DNA from: JBCCFX01 sp039029515
GTDB lineage: Bacteria; Planctomycetota; Phycisphaerae; Phycisphaerales; SM1A02
DNA: 17,872 bases
Assembly: GCA_039029515.1 (NCBI GenBank)
Contig: JBCCFX010000068.1
Coordinates: forward strand, 1 to 17,872
Direction of reading: 5' to 3'
The notes beneath the pieces are model-generated. The model searched no databases. It was not told where the DNA came from and was given only the letters and a program-made list of their open reading frames with translations. Below are positions 1 through 6,561 of this stretch, piece after piece. The translations under genes were made by a program, and so were the position numbers. Each line of letters opens with the position of its first letter. The stretch's first letter is position 1.

Positions 1-2148
1 AACGTCGAGCCGCGCACACTGAACTTCGATCGGGACGTACACGGTGTATGCCGGGCCGTCTACGCCGTTGAAGCGCAACATCATGCCGACTGGACAGATC
101 ACACGGTCACGATTGTCGCGGAAACGGTGGAAGCATCAGATGGTGGACCGCATGAACCGTTCGTGATGGAGATCCTTGGCCCGCTGCTCCTGCCGGACGT
201 GGTGGATGAGATTGAACTCGTCGCGATTGGCGGCGCACCGGATGTCAACGGCCGCTCATACGGACTGACCATGCACGATGAGCGCATCGTGTTGGCGGAT
301 CCGAAGCACGGCACACCGGCGGCGATGCTGACGGTGCCCTCGACGGATGGCGCGGGCCTGCTTGAGACGCTCGAGGAAGGTACGGTCGAAGACATCTTTG
401 AGTTCTGGGTCGACTTCGGTCTCTCGTACTACAAGGGTTTCGCCAAGGGACTGTGGGACACTGGCGCTGATCTCGTCGACACCGCGGGGCTGATTGTGAA
501 GTTCGGCGTGCATTACGCGAAGCACTATCAGCCGCTTCCGATGGCAATTCGATTCGTTCGATCAGGTGAGTTTCTGATCGAGGAGGATCAGCGGAAGTAC
601 GAACTCGCGAAAGAGACCGCGGCGATCATCGGCCAACGTGTGCACGATGTGTTGCTCGACAACACGGATGTCATCGTGGCCTTGCTCGTCCAGTCGGATC
701 CATTTGTGTCAACGCTCGGCGCGGCGATGCCGTACGTCGCGAACACAATCATCGAGATTCTCGAATCGATTCGCGCGGACCTGCTGGAGATCGAAGGCAG
801 TGAGCTGGGGCACGGCGCGGGCTGGATCATGGGCCGCATCGTCGGCGAAGCGGTCGTTGAAGTGCTGGCAGCAATCGGCACCGCGGGGACCGCGAATGTC
901 GGCTTGCGCGTCGTCCGCGTGATCGGCACGATTCACCGTGTCCAGACGCGATGCAATTCGATCGCGTTGAAGGTGCCGGACATTCCCGGCATCTCACCTG
1001 AGTTGATGCACACGATCGTGGCGAAGCTCGAGGAACTGATCGAGAAGGTCGCGCAAGTGCTCACGATCCGACAGTGCTTCCCGGCAGGCACACTCGTTCA
1101 GGCCGCCATGGGACTCACGCCGATCGAGCTGATTCAACCTGGCGACTTCGTCCTGGCTCGACATGTGGACACGGGCGCGCTCGTCAGCCAGCCGGTGACT
1201 CGAGTCTGGCAACGCGAGGCGGATGCGCTCGTTGACGTTGTGTACGCCATCGAATCGTCGGGCGAGACAGCCCGCGAAGGCAGGCTGACAACGACAGTGG
1301 AGCATCCCTTTTATGTCGAGGAGTGCGCGTGCTTCGTTCCCGCCGCATCACTCGATGCCGGCATGACGCTTGTGAGCGCCATTGAAGGTCACGCGGTGCA
1401 CGTGAAACGCATCGATGCCCACGTGCGGGCAGATCATGCAGCATCGACCAGGGTGTACAACCTCGAAGTAGAAGGGCCGCATACATACTTTGCCGGCGCG
1501 GATCAGTTATGGGTACACAACACATGCGGCGATCCATTTGCGAACGCGTTTGCCGTTGTCGAGAAACTCCTGCCGACATCGCCCAGCCACTTCGATGCGT
1601 TTCAGACGGCGCTGGAGAAGACTTCGGTCGGTGCAGCGCGGCGGCGCTTTGATGCCGGGTTGCCGGAACTCTGCGATGCCCTGATGGTCGCGATGTACCG
1701 AGAAGCGCAGGATGTGGATGGATTCGTGGATCTCGCGAAGTTGAAGTCGGCAGGCGAACTCAAGGCGTTTCGTGGCACGACGGCGGGAGCGCGCCTGCTC
1801 GGCAAGGATCTTGACATTCATCACATCGTCCCGCAGCAGTGGGCGCGAGCGTTCTACAAGATGAATCATGGCGTCGAACCGCCAGCAGGCTGGCTGGATG
1901 AGATGCCGGGGTTGATCGTGAATCGTCATCTGCATCAGCATGCGTCGCCGGGCACGGCATCGTTTCACAACATTGCACGGCAGCGGATCAACGAAGCGGT
2001 GTCCGAGATGGCGGACCTTAATGATATTGACGAAGCCCGTGAGGCATTGATGGAGGCGTTGCATACCGCGTATGTGCAGTGGGATCCGGAGTACGGTCCG
2101 TTGTACAGCGCGGCGGCTCGTCAATGGCTCGAAAGCAACGGACTGTGA
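1..2148 (+). CDS. Polymorphic toxin C-terminal part: pretoxin Hint domain plus HNH/Endo VII-like nuclease (5' partial)
   Basis: The frame is open from the first base, so the gene starts outside the window; the GTG at 127 has no special claim. The first third is unrecognised. Around 400-500 an amphipathic Gly/Trp/Asp-rich segment (YYKGFAKGLWDTGADLVDTAG) resembles the linker seen before toxin domains. A Hint domain spans about 1075-1521: Cys of CFPAGT at 1075, the TVEHPF block at 1294-1311 and the terminal WVHN at 1510-1521, followed by Thr-Cys. Known biology: such pretoxin Hint domains cleave the chain and release the downstream toxin. The released part (about 1522-2148, 208 aa) has an IHHIVPQ motif with His-His at 1819-1824 and a second block NRHLHQHASPG at 1921-1953, a pattern typical of HNH/Endo VII-fold toxins of the AHH/LHH type. 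I infer DNase or RNase activity aimed at competitors or kin. No adjacent immunity gene is recognised. Confidence is high for Hint, moderate for the nuclease subfamily. Confidence 0.82.
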   Translation, partial: NVEPRTLNFDRDVHGVCRAVYAVEAQHHADWTDHTVTIVAETVEASDGGPHEPFVMEILGPLLLPDVVDEIELVAIGGAPDVNGRSYGLTMHDERIVLADPKHGTPAAMLTVPSTDGAGLLETLEEGTVEDIFEFWVDFGLSYYKGFAKGLWDTGADLVDTAGLIVKFGVHYAKHYQPLPMAIRFVRSGEFLIEEDQRKYELAKETAAIIGQRVHDVLLDNTDVIVALLVQSDPFVSTLGAAMPYVANTIIEILESIRADLLEIEGSELGHGAGWIMGRIVGEAVVEVLAAIGTAGTANVGLRVVRVIGTIHRVQTRCNSIALKVPDIPGISPELMHTIVAKLEELIEKVAQVLTIRQCFPAGTLVQAAMGLTPIELIQPGDFVLARHVDTGALVSQPVTRVWQREADALVDVVYAIESSGETAREGRLTTTVEHPFYVEECACFVPAASLDAGMTLVSAIEGHAVHVKRIDAHVRADHAASTRVYNLEVEGPHTYFAGADQLWVHNTCGDPFANAFAVVEKLLPTSPSHFDAFQTALEKTSVGAARRRFDAGLPELCDALMVAMYREAQDVDGFVDLAKLKSAGELKAFRGTTAGARLLGKDLDIHHIVPQQWARAFYKMNHGVEPPAGWLDEMPGLIVNRHLHQHASPGTASFHNIARQRINEAVSEMADLNDIDEAREALMEALHTAYVQWDPEYGPLYSAAARQWLESNGL

Positions 2149-2195
2149 TGCTGGTAGGAGGAGAAGAGTCGGCGTGATACCTGCACGGACCATCC

Positions 2196-2253
2196 GCTCG
2201 CGCGATTCGTTCGCTTCGGTGCGCGTGGCGACGAATCGGCTCGAACCGCGAGC
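2196..2253 (+). other. Stem-bulge-stem inverted repeat after the toxin gene
   Basis: Two collinear perfect arms pair in the toxin 3' region: 2196-2202 with 2247-2253 (7 bp) and 2203-2210 with 2231-2238 (8 bp). This gives a helix interrupted only by an 8-nt one-sided bulge (2239-2246) and closed by a 20-nt loop. There is no T-tract. It could be a 3'-end structure, a processing site or a fortuitous feature of GC-rich DNA; its function is unknown. Confidence 0.4.
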
Positions 2254-2292
2254 GACAGCTCACCGATGGTCTGTGTGTAACGCCGGCGTGAT

Positions 2293-2320
2293 GGATCGGC
2301 GCCTTCCGGGGCGCCGATCC
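2293..2320. terminator. Strong hairpin between convergent genes, likely bidirectional terminator
   Basis: A perfect 11-bp stem (2293-2303 with 2310-2320) closed by the 6-nt loop ttccgg lies exactly between the toxin gene (+) and the zinc-ribbon paralogue (-), abutting the latter's stop codon at 2321. The tail on the plus side is only weakly T-rich (tcattt) and the minus side has none, so termination may be inefficient or factor-assisted. Confidence 0.6.
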
Positions 2321-3130
2321 TCATTTGGTTGAGGGAGAAGTGTGTGCGTGACGCCAGCGCATGCCGGCGGCGATCGTACCGCATTCGGAGCAGGTTTCGC
2401 CGTGCTTCGTTGGGTACGCGCAGATGATGCACTTCTCGCGGCGGAGGCGTCGCCAGCGACGGATGTAGCGCGGCGCGAACCAGAGGAGCCAGAGCACTAT
2501 GCCATAGAGTGACGTATTGGCAAGCATGCCCGGAAGCAGCGGCGTTGTCGGCATTGCCCACGGTTCCCACGCGAGCGGATCGGATGTGAAACCGCTGAAG
2601 CCGCCAAACGGGATGGAGACGAACTCATTGCCGACACCGCTCTCGAAATCACGTTCGGCGGTGAGGACGCCATGGAGTTGCAATGCCTTCGGTCCGCCTT
2701 GCGACCATTCCTGTTCGATCAGAAGACTCCGTCTCAGCGACGGCACGCGCGTTCCGGCGAACTCATACCGAGCCATGAAGAACGGCCAGCCGAAATCGGT
2801 CCGACCGAAGTTCTCGACGAAGTACGGATCATTGGGCGGCCTGCGGTCGATGCGAATCTGGCGTTTGCCGAGGGCGCGCATGCCGGAGACTATACTTCGG
2901 TCGTTCTCGAGGTACAGCGCGACATCATGCTCCCAGTTGGTGAGCAGGTCGCGAATGGTGTTGCGCACGGACTCAGATTGCTCGGGGATTGGTGTTTTGA
3001 CGTCGATCCAGGAAATGGGTTTGAGATCGACGATCGGGATGAGAGCGACGATCGCCCACGACACAACGAAGCCCGCGATTGCGCACGCGATGATCTGGGT
3101 ACGAATACGTGTTGGACGACGTGCCGTCAT
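2321..3130 (-). CDS. Two-TM membrane protein with C-terminal Cys4 zinc ribbon (paralogue A)
   Basis: A 269-aa protein of unknown function. I place the start at the ATG at 3130-3128, which overlaps the TGA of the upstream paralogue in an ATGA (4 bp); a longer open frame to 3274 is only antisense to that paralogue's 3' end. The N-terminus MTARRPTRIRTQ is basic and followed by a membrane segment (about residues 10-33). A variable, presumably extracytoplasmic middle follows, then a second membrane segment ending FAPRYIRRWRRLRREK, and a C-x2-C-x9-C-x2-C zinc ribbon (CIIC...CSEC). The basic residues flanking both segments suggest that both termini are cytoplasmic. Paralogue B is immediately upstream and shares the two ends but not the middle. 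It is the last gene of the minus-strand run from the 92-aa protein and MFS transporter. The zinc ribbon could bind nucleic acid or a partner protein; I do not assign a function. Confidence 0.75.
   Translation of the reverse strand: MTARRPTRIRTQIIACAIAGFVVSWAIVALIPIVDLKPISWIDVKTPIPEQSESVRNTIRDLLTNWEHDVALYLENDRSIVSGMRALGKRQIRIDRRPPNDPYFVENFGRTDFGWPFFMARYEFAGTRVPSLRRSLLIEQEWSQGGPKALQLHGVLTAERDFESGVGNEFVSIPFGGFSGFTSDPLAWEPWAMPTTPLLPGMLANTSLYGIVLWLLWFAPRYIRRWRRLRREKCIICAYPTKHGETCSECGTIAAGMRWRHAHTSPSTK
2353..2493. repeat. Near-identical 3' end of paralogue A (copy 1)
   Basis: By hand alignment these 141 bp match 3144-3284 without gaps and with 10 mismatches (about 93% identity). They encode the second membrane-segment flank and zinc ribbon. 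The DNA beyond 2493, coding the variable middle, shows no comparable similarity. Confidence 0.8.
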
Positions 3131-3855
3131 GTTGCGGAGCCTCGCCAGCGCATGCCGGTGGCGATGGTGCCGCATTCGGAGCAGGTTTCGCCCTGCTTCG
3201 TTGGGTACGCGCAGATGATGCACCTCTCGGTGCGGAGTCGTCGCCAGCGCCGGATGTAGCGCGGCGCGAACCAAAGGAGCCAGACGATGACCGCGTAGAA
3301 GAGGGTGTTGGCGATGAGGTGAAGCGAACGAATGTGGAAAGGCAGTCTGGATTCAGGCCATGCGAGTTCGGAGTTGTACGGCCAGAAGTCAGCAGGCAAG
3401 ATGCCCTCATAGAGTCGAACGTATACGTCATTCGCGTCTCGTGTGTGCCATGCCCGTCCATACGCGAACCAAACTGGCCAGCCGCATGTGTGCACATCCC
3501 ACGCAAGTTCCTCCTGAACGTGGTCGCCGAACACGCCAGCCTTGTCCCAATCGGCTACCCAGATTCCTGTCTCAGCGCGGCCAGCGCCCTGACGGAAGTC
3601 AACGTGGTTAACATCGACAGTTGTCACGTTCACGCGAGCGATTTCGTGCTCGACCAGCAGTCGCACATCATCATGGCCCTCACGCCATCCCTCTAGCCAA
3701 TCATCTTCGTGTGCGCCAGCAAATGGTCCCGGCGCATACTCGTCTAGTGGCAGGAATGGAATGACGAGGAGGACAAGCCACGACATCACGAATCCCGCGA
3801 TCAGACTCGCGATGAACTGCGTGCGGACGCGGGTTGGACGACGGGCCGTCGTCAT
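3127..3855 (-). CDS. Two-TM membrane protein with C-terminal Cys4 zinc ribbon (paralogue B)
   Basis: A 242-aa paralogue of the next gene downstream, function unknown. It starts MTTARRPTRVRTQ at 3855 with a first membrane segment at about residues 12-35. A divergent middle rich in Asp, Glu, Trp and His (about residues 40-165) follows, then a second segment (WLLWFAPRYIRRWRRLRTER) and the same CIIC...CSEC ribbon. The stop TGA at 3129-3127 overlaps the ATG of paralogue A, implying translational coupling. The MFS gene ends 25 bp upstream (3881), so this is probably one transcript. No clear Shine-Dalgarno sequence precedes the start; an out-of-frame ATG a few bases upstream runs straight into a TGA that overlaps the true start, which would also fit a reinitiation arrangement. 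The variable middle between constant ends suggests a membrane-anchored sensor or adaptor, but that is inference. Confidence 0.75.
   Translation of the reverse strand: MTTARRPTRVRTQFIASLIAGFVMSWLVLLVIPFLPLDEYAPGPFAGAHEDDWLEGWREGHDDVRLLVEHEIARVNVTTVDVNHVDFRQGAGRAETGIWVADWDKAGVFGDHVQEELAWDVHTCGWPVWFAYGRAWHTRDANDVYVRLYEGILPADFWPYNSELAWPESRLPFHIRSLHLIANTLFYAVIVWLLWFAPRYIRRWRRLRTERCIICAYPTKQGETCSECGTIATGMRWRGSAT
3144..3284. repeat. Near-identical 3' end of paralogue B (copy 2)
   Basis: This is the partner of 2353-2493 at a constant offset of 791 bp. Such a sharp change from nearly identical to unrelated sequence inside a duplicated gene points to recent duplication with gene conversion, or to domain shuffling of the middle part. 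Confidence 0.8.
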
Positions 3856-3880
3856 GCGTGCATGCTACCCGCAGCGCATC

Positions 3881-5140
3881 TCACGCTGATCGTGAATCCG
3901 GCGTCTCGACGTCGGCTGCGCTCTGCGGTGATGATCGCATCAACCGTACCGTACAGACAATCGTCGTCAGCGTGTGGAGCACCGCGAACAAGACCATGAT
4001 GAAGAGATACGCCGAACGCGGTGATTCCTCATCGCCCATGATCCATAGCAGTGCACCGGACGCGATCGGGCCGACGAAGAAACCGAGATTTCCGGCCGCG
4101 TGCAACGCGTGCATACCGGTGACACCACGATTGCTTCGGCTGACCAGTTCCAATGAACAGGCGAAGAGGGCTGCACCGGTCAACCCGATGCCAGCCATCA
4201 CGACAAGCCGAATCACTGGTTGCTCGGCAATGAACGGAAGCAATGCGTAGCAGCTGGCGAACCCAATGCCGGCCAGAAGTCGCAGGAGCACGGGGCCGAC
4301 GACATCGGCCAGTTTTCCCGCCGGGAACGCCCCGAGCGCGAGCATCAGCATGGCGATACCGATCACGCCACCGCTTTTCGCAGTCGTCATCTCGAGCTGA
4401 ATGGTGAAGTACAACGGAATGGTTGTCGTGAGGACGCCGGAGAGCGCGCGATCCGTGAACATCATCGCGAGCGTGGGCCAGAGCGGACTCCGTGGTTGGG
4501 TCGATGTGTCGGCCGTATCTTCGTCGTCGGGCCGGCCGATGTGCCGGCGGGGGAGTAAGCGTTCGCCGACCGTGCTGACGATCATGCACGCAACCGCACC
4601 GAGCCAGAGCGTGAGCGTCGCGTCGTTTTGTCCGATGATGCCGCCCAGGCCAAGACCGGACGCGATGCCGAGCATCATGGCGGTGGCGGCGGCGCCCATG
4701 CGCATACCGCGCCGTTCGGGCGCGCCGGAGTTCCCGATCACCGCGAACAACAATGCATAGACGATGAGGTCCATCGCGCCTTCCGCGATGCGGATCAAAA
4801 GCGTCGGGTAGAAGCCGATCGGCAGTGCCATGACTGCCAGCAACAAGCCGTTGAAGAGGGCGGCGAGCGCAACGGTCCGACTCGTCCCGAAGAACTTGTG
4901 CAGGCGTCGCGCGAAGCCGATGCTGATGATGCCGCCGATGAGGTTGACGGCCATGAAGGCGTGGGCGGCGGCAGGGGAGACTGCGTACCGATCGACAAGC
5001 AGTCCCTTGAGGACGGGGACGACCGTGGCATCGGGAATAGCGGACAGAAACCGCAGCGACAGGATGATCGCGAACGACAGCCGGCGCGGGGCCGGTGAGT
5101 CGGGTGGTGGCGAGATGGAATCAGCATCCTCGCGGGGCAT
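3881..5140 (-). CDS. Major facilitator superfamily (MFS) transporter
   Basis: A 419-aa inner-membrane transporter with the hydrophobic profile of a 12-segment MFS protein in two halves. The halves are separated by a charged cytoplasmic loop near residues 195-220 (about LLPRRHIGRPDDEDTAD). After the first pair of segments there is a short basic loop (FARRLHKFFGTSRT) that corresponds to the MFS motif A position, and an acidic residue follows in RIAEGAMDL. The N-terminal 20 residues are proline- and acid-rich and probably cytoplasmic. The substrate cannot be inferred; the overall look is of a drug/metabolite efflux-type MFS. The start at 5140 is the first in-frame ATG; no strong Shine-Dalgarno sequence is visible. 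The 92-aa gene ends 41 bp upstream and paralogue B starts 25 bp downstream, consistent with an operon. Confidence 0.88.
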   Translation of the reverse strand: MPREDADSISPPPDSPAPRRLSFAIILSLRFLSAIPDATVVPVLKGLLVDRYAVSPAAAHAFMAVNLIGGIISIGFARRLHKFFGTSRTVALAALFNGLLLAVMALPIGFYPTLLIRIAEGAMDLIVYALLFAVIGNSGAPERRGMRMGAAATAMMLGIASGLGLGGIIGQNDATLTLWLGAVACMIVSTVGERLLPRRHIGRPDDEDTADTSTQPRSPLWPTLAMMFTDRALSGVLTTTIPLYFTIQLEMTTAKSGGVIGIAMLMLALGAFPAGKLADVVGPVLLRLLAGIGFASCYALLPFIAEQPVIRLVVMAGIGLTGAALFACSLELVSRSNRGVTGMHALHAAGNLGFFVGPIASGALLWIMGDEESPRSAYLFIMVLFAVLHTLTTIVCTVRLMRSSPQSAADVETPDSRSA

Positions 5141-5181
5141 CGGTCACGCATGGTACGCGCGATGCGAGGGTTCCGGTGGCG

Positions 5182-5460
5182 TCAGTCAGCCTTCGGCGTG
5201 CCGTTCAGATGCTGTTGCAGATCGGTGATCATGTTTCGGACGGCAGCGAGGATCTCCTCGGCGTCCGCGATCTCGGCATTGATGATCTGGTCAATGCGTT
5301 GGCAGCACTCGGTGCATTCGCGAGCGATGGCGGGATGGGCGATCAAGTCGCCCGCGAGTGTCGCCAGTTGATCCTGCAGACCAACGAGGCCGGGCATGTC
5401 GGCGATGTCAGTGAGGACCGCAGCGCGGGCGATCTCGTGAACGATGTCCTGTGGCGTCAT
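5182..5460 (-). CDS. Small helical hypothetical protein (92 aa)
   Basis: I do not recognise a family. I chose the ATG at 5460 (MTPQDIVHEIARAA) because the protein-like, helix-forming sequence begins there, and a GGGGA sits about 8 nt upstream; the longer open frame above it is Arg/His/Pro-rich and antisense-like. The protein is almost wholly alpha-helical by composition. It has heptad-like Leu/Ile spacing and a small Cys cluster (ARECTECCQRIDQ, three Cys in four positions) near residues 48-55 that could bind a metal or form disulfides. It has no membrane segment or signal peptide. It lies between the sodA terminator and the MFS gene and is probably the first gene of that minus-strand operon. 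Confidence 0.6.
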   Translation of the reverse strand: MTPQDIVHEIARAAVLTDIADMPGLVGLQDQLATLAGDLIAHPAIARECTECCQRIDQIINAEIADAEEILAAVRNMITDLQQHLNGTPKAD

Positions 5461-5631
5461 GCGTCGCGTCCCCACGTCAAGGTGGCGGTTATGGGTCGAC
5501 GCTCGGATTGGCGCGACCGACTTCCCCACATCGGCGTGGTGGAGACGGATCGACAGCCGGGATTGGTGGACCGCATCGTCTCGCATCGCTCTGCGCGCTT
5601 TGGCGAGTCGGGGGATCCACCGCGCACGAAA

Positions 5632-5666
5632 ACGGACCGTTATCGCACGTGGGCGAGACGGTCCGT
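5632..5666 (-). terminator. Intrinsic-type terminator of sodA
   Basis: A perfect 9-bp inverted repeat (5632-5640 with 5658-5666) encloses a 17-nt loop, 33 bp past the sodA stop. On the minus strand it is followed by TTTTCG. The position and orientation fit sodA termination. The remaining DNA up to the 92-aa gene (5461-5631) presumably holds that gene's promoter, but no convincing -35/-10 pair is visible. Confidence 0.6.
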
Positions 5667-5699
5667 GAAGGTCGAATGCGAGGTTGTTCGATCGGCTGT

Positions 5700-6329
5700 T
5701 TAGCGGGCGTTGTCGTAGCGGGTGCCGACGGCATCCCAGTCGACGACGTTCCAGAACGCGCCGATGTAGTCCGGGCGTCGGTTCTGGTAGTTCAGGTAGT
5801 ACGCGTGTTCCCACACGTCGAGACCGAGGATCGGCGTGCAATTCGTCTCGCAGCCAACGCCCGGCATGAGCGGGTTGTCCTGGTTCGGCGTCGAGCAGAC
5901 GCAGAGCGAGCCATCGCTGTTCACGCCGAGCCACGCCCAGCCGGAACCGAAGCGCGTGGCGGCGGCGGCGGCGAATTTCTCTTTGAAGGCATCGAACGAA
6001 CCGAACGTCGCGTTGATCGCTTCGCCCAGTGCGCCGGATGGCGTACCGCCACCATTCGGGCTCATCACGGACCAGAACAGGCTGTGGTTGGCGTGGCCGC
6101 CTCCATTGTTGCGGACAGCGCCACGGATCGCATCGGGGACCTTATCCAGGCTGGTGATGAGGTCGTCGATGCTGTGGGCCGCGAGGTCATCGTGGCCTTC
6201 GAGGGCGGCATTGAGCTTGGAAACGTAGCCGGCGTGATGCTTGCCGTGGTGAATTTCCATGGTTCGAGCATCGATATGCGGCTCGAGGGCATCGTGGGCG
6301 TACGGCAGGTCGGGCAGTGAAAACGGCAT
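5700..6329 (-). CDS. sodA: Superoxide dismutase, Mn-type
   Basis: A cytoplasmic Fe/Mn-family superoxide dismutase (209 aa, usual length) that converts superoxide to oxygen and hydrogen peroxide. The N-terminal helical hairpin contains MEIHHGKHH, with ligand His27; the second ligand is His82 in NHSLFW; the C-terminal domain supplies Asp171 and His175 in DVWEHAYY. The Gly-rich segment at 76-78 and Gln150 in TPNQDNPL are the pattern of Mn-preferring enzymes, although cambialistic use cannot be excluded. The start at 6329 (MPFSLPDLPY) matches the family N-terminus and is preceded by AGAGGA at good spacing; a longer frame to 6392 adds an unrelated Pro/His-rich stretch and is rejected. It is a single-gene unit, divergent from the 510-aa membrane protein, with its own terminator. 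Confidence 0.97.
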   Translation of the reverse strand: MPFSLPDLPYAHDALEPHIDARTMEIHHGKHHAGYVSKLNAALEGHDDLAAHSIDDLITSLDKVPDAIRGAVRNNGGGHANHSLFWSVMSPNGGGTPSGALGEAINATFGSFDAFKEKFAAAAATRFGSGWAWLGVNSDGSLCVCSTPNQDNPLMPGVGCETNCTPILGLDVWEHAYYLNYQNRRPDYIGAFWNVVDWDAVGTRYDNAR

Positions 6330-6561
6330 CCGGAAAATCCTCTCTGAGCGGGTTCGGACGGGGGGATGATGCGGCGGGGCGGCCCGACACACGACGGCGG
6401 GCCGGCCGGCGAACCGGACACGATAGCACCCTCAGTGGACTTCGTCCCTGAAGGCGGCGGTGCTGGTGGAGGCACCCCGCCTGCCGGACCGATGGAGGTT
6501 ACCGGCGGGGCCGTGGTAGCATCGAGTTGCGCGGCTTCGTCTCTGCCTGGAGGTATCGCCC
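6330..6561. promoter_or_regulatory. Divergent intergenic region, sodA / membrane protein
   Basis: This 232-bp, very GC-rich spacer must carry promoters for two divergent genes. The only site I can support is the Shine-Dalgarno GGAGG at 6549-6553 serving the ATG at 6562. No convincing Fur-like or SoxR-like operator or consensus sigma-70 promoter is visible. Confidence 0.4.

Noticed and set aside
3131..3274. Longer N-terminus for zinc-ribbon paralogue A
   Set aside because: The extension is antisense-frame reading of paralogue B's 3' end; the ATGA overlap and the matching MTARRPTR N-terminus set the start at 3130.
5451..6320. A 289-codon plus-strand frame over sodA
   Set aside because: It is antisense to an unmistakable superoxide dismutase, with no protein-like motif.
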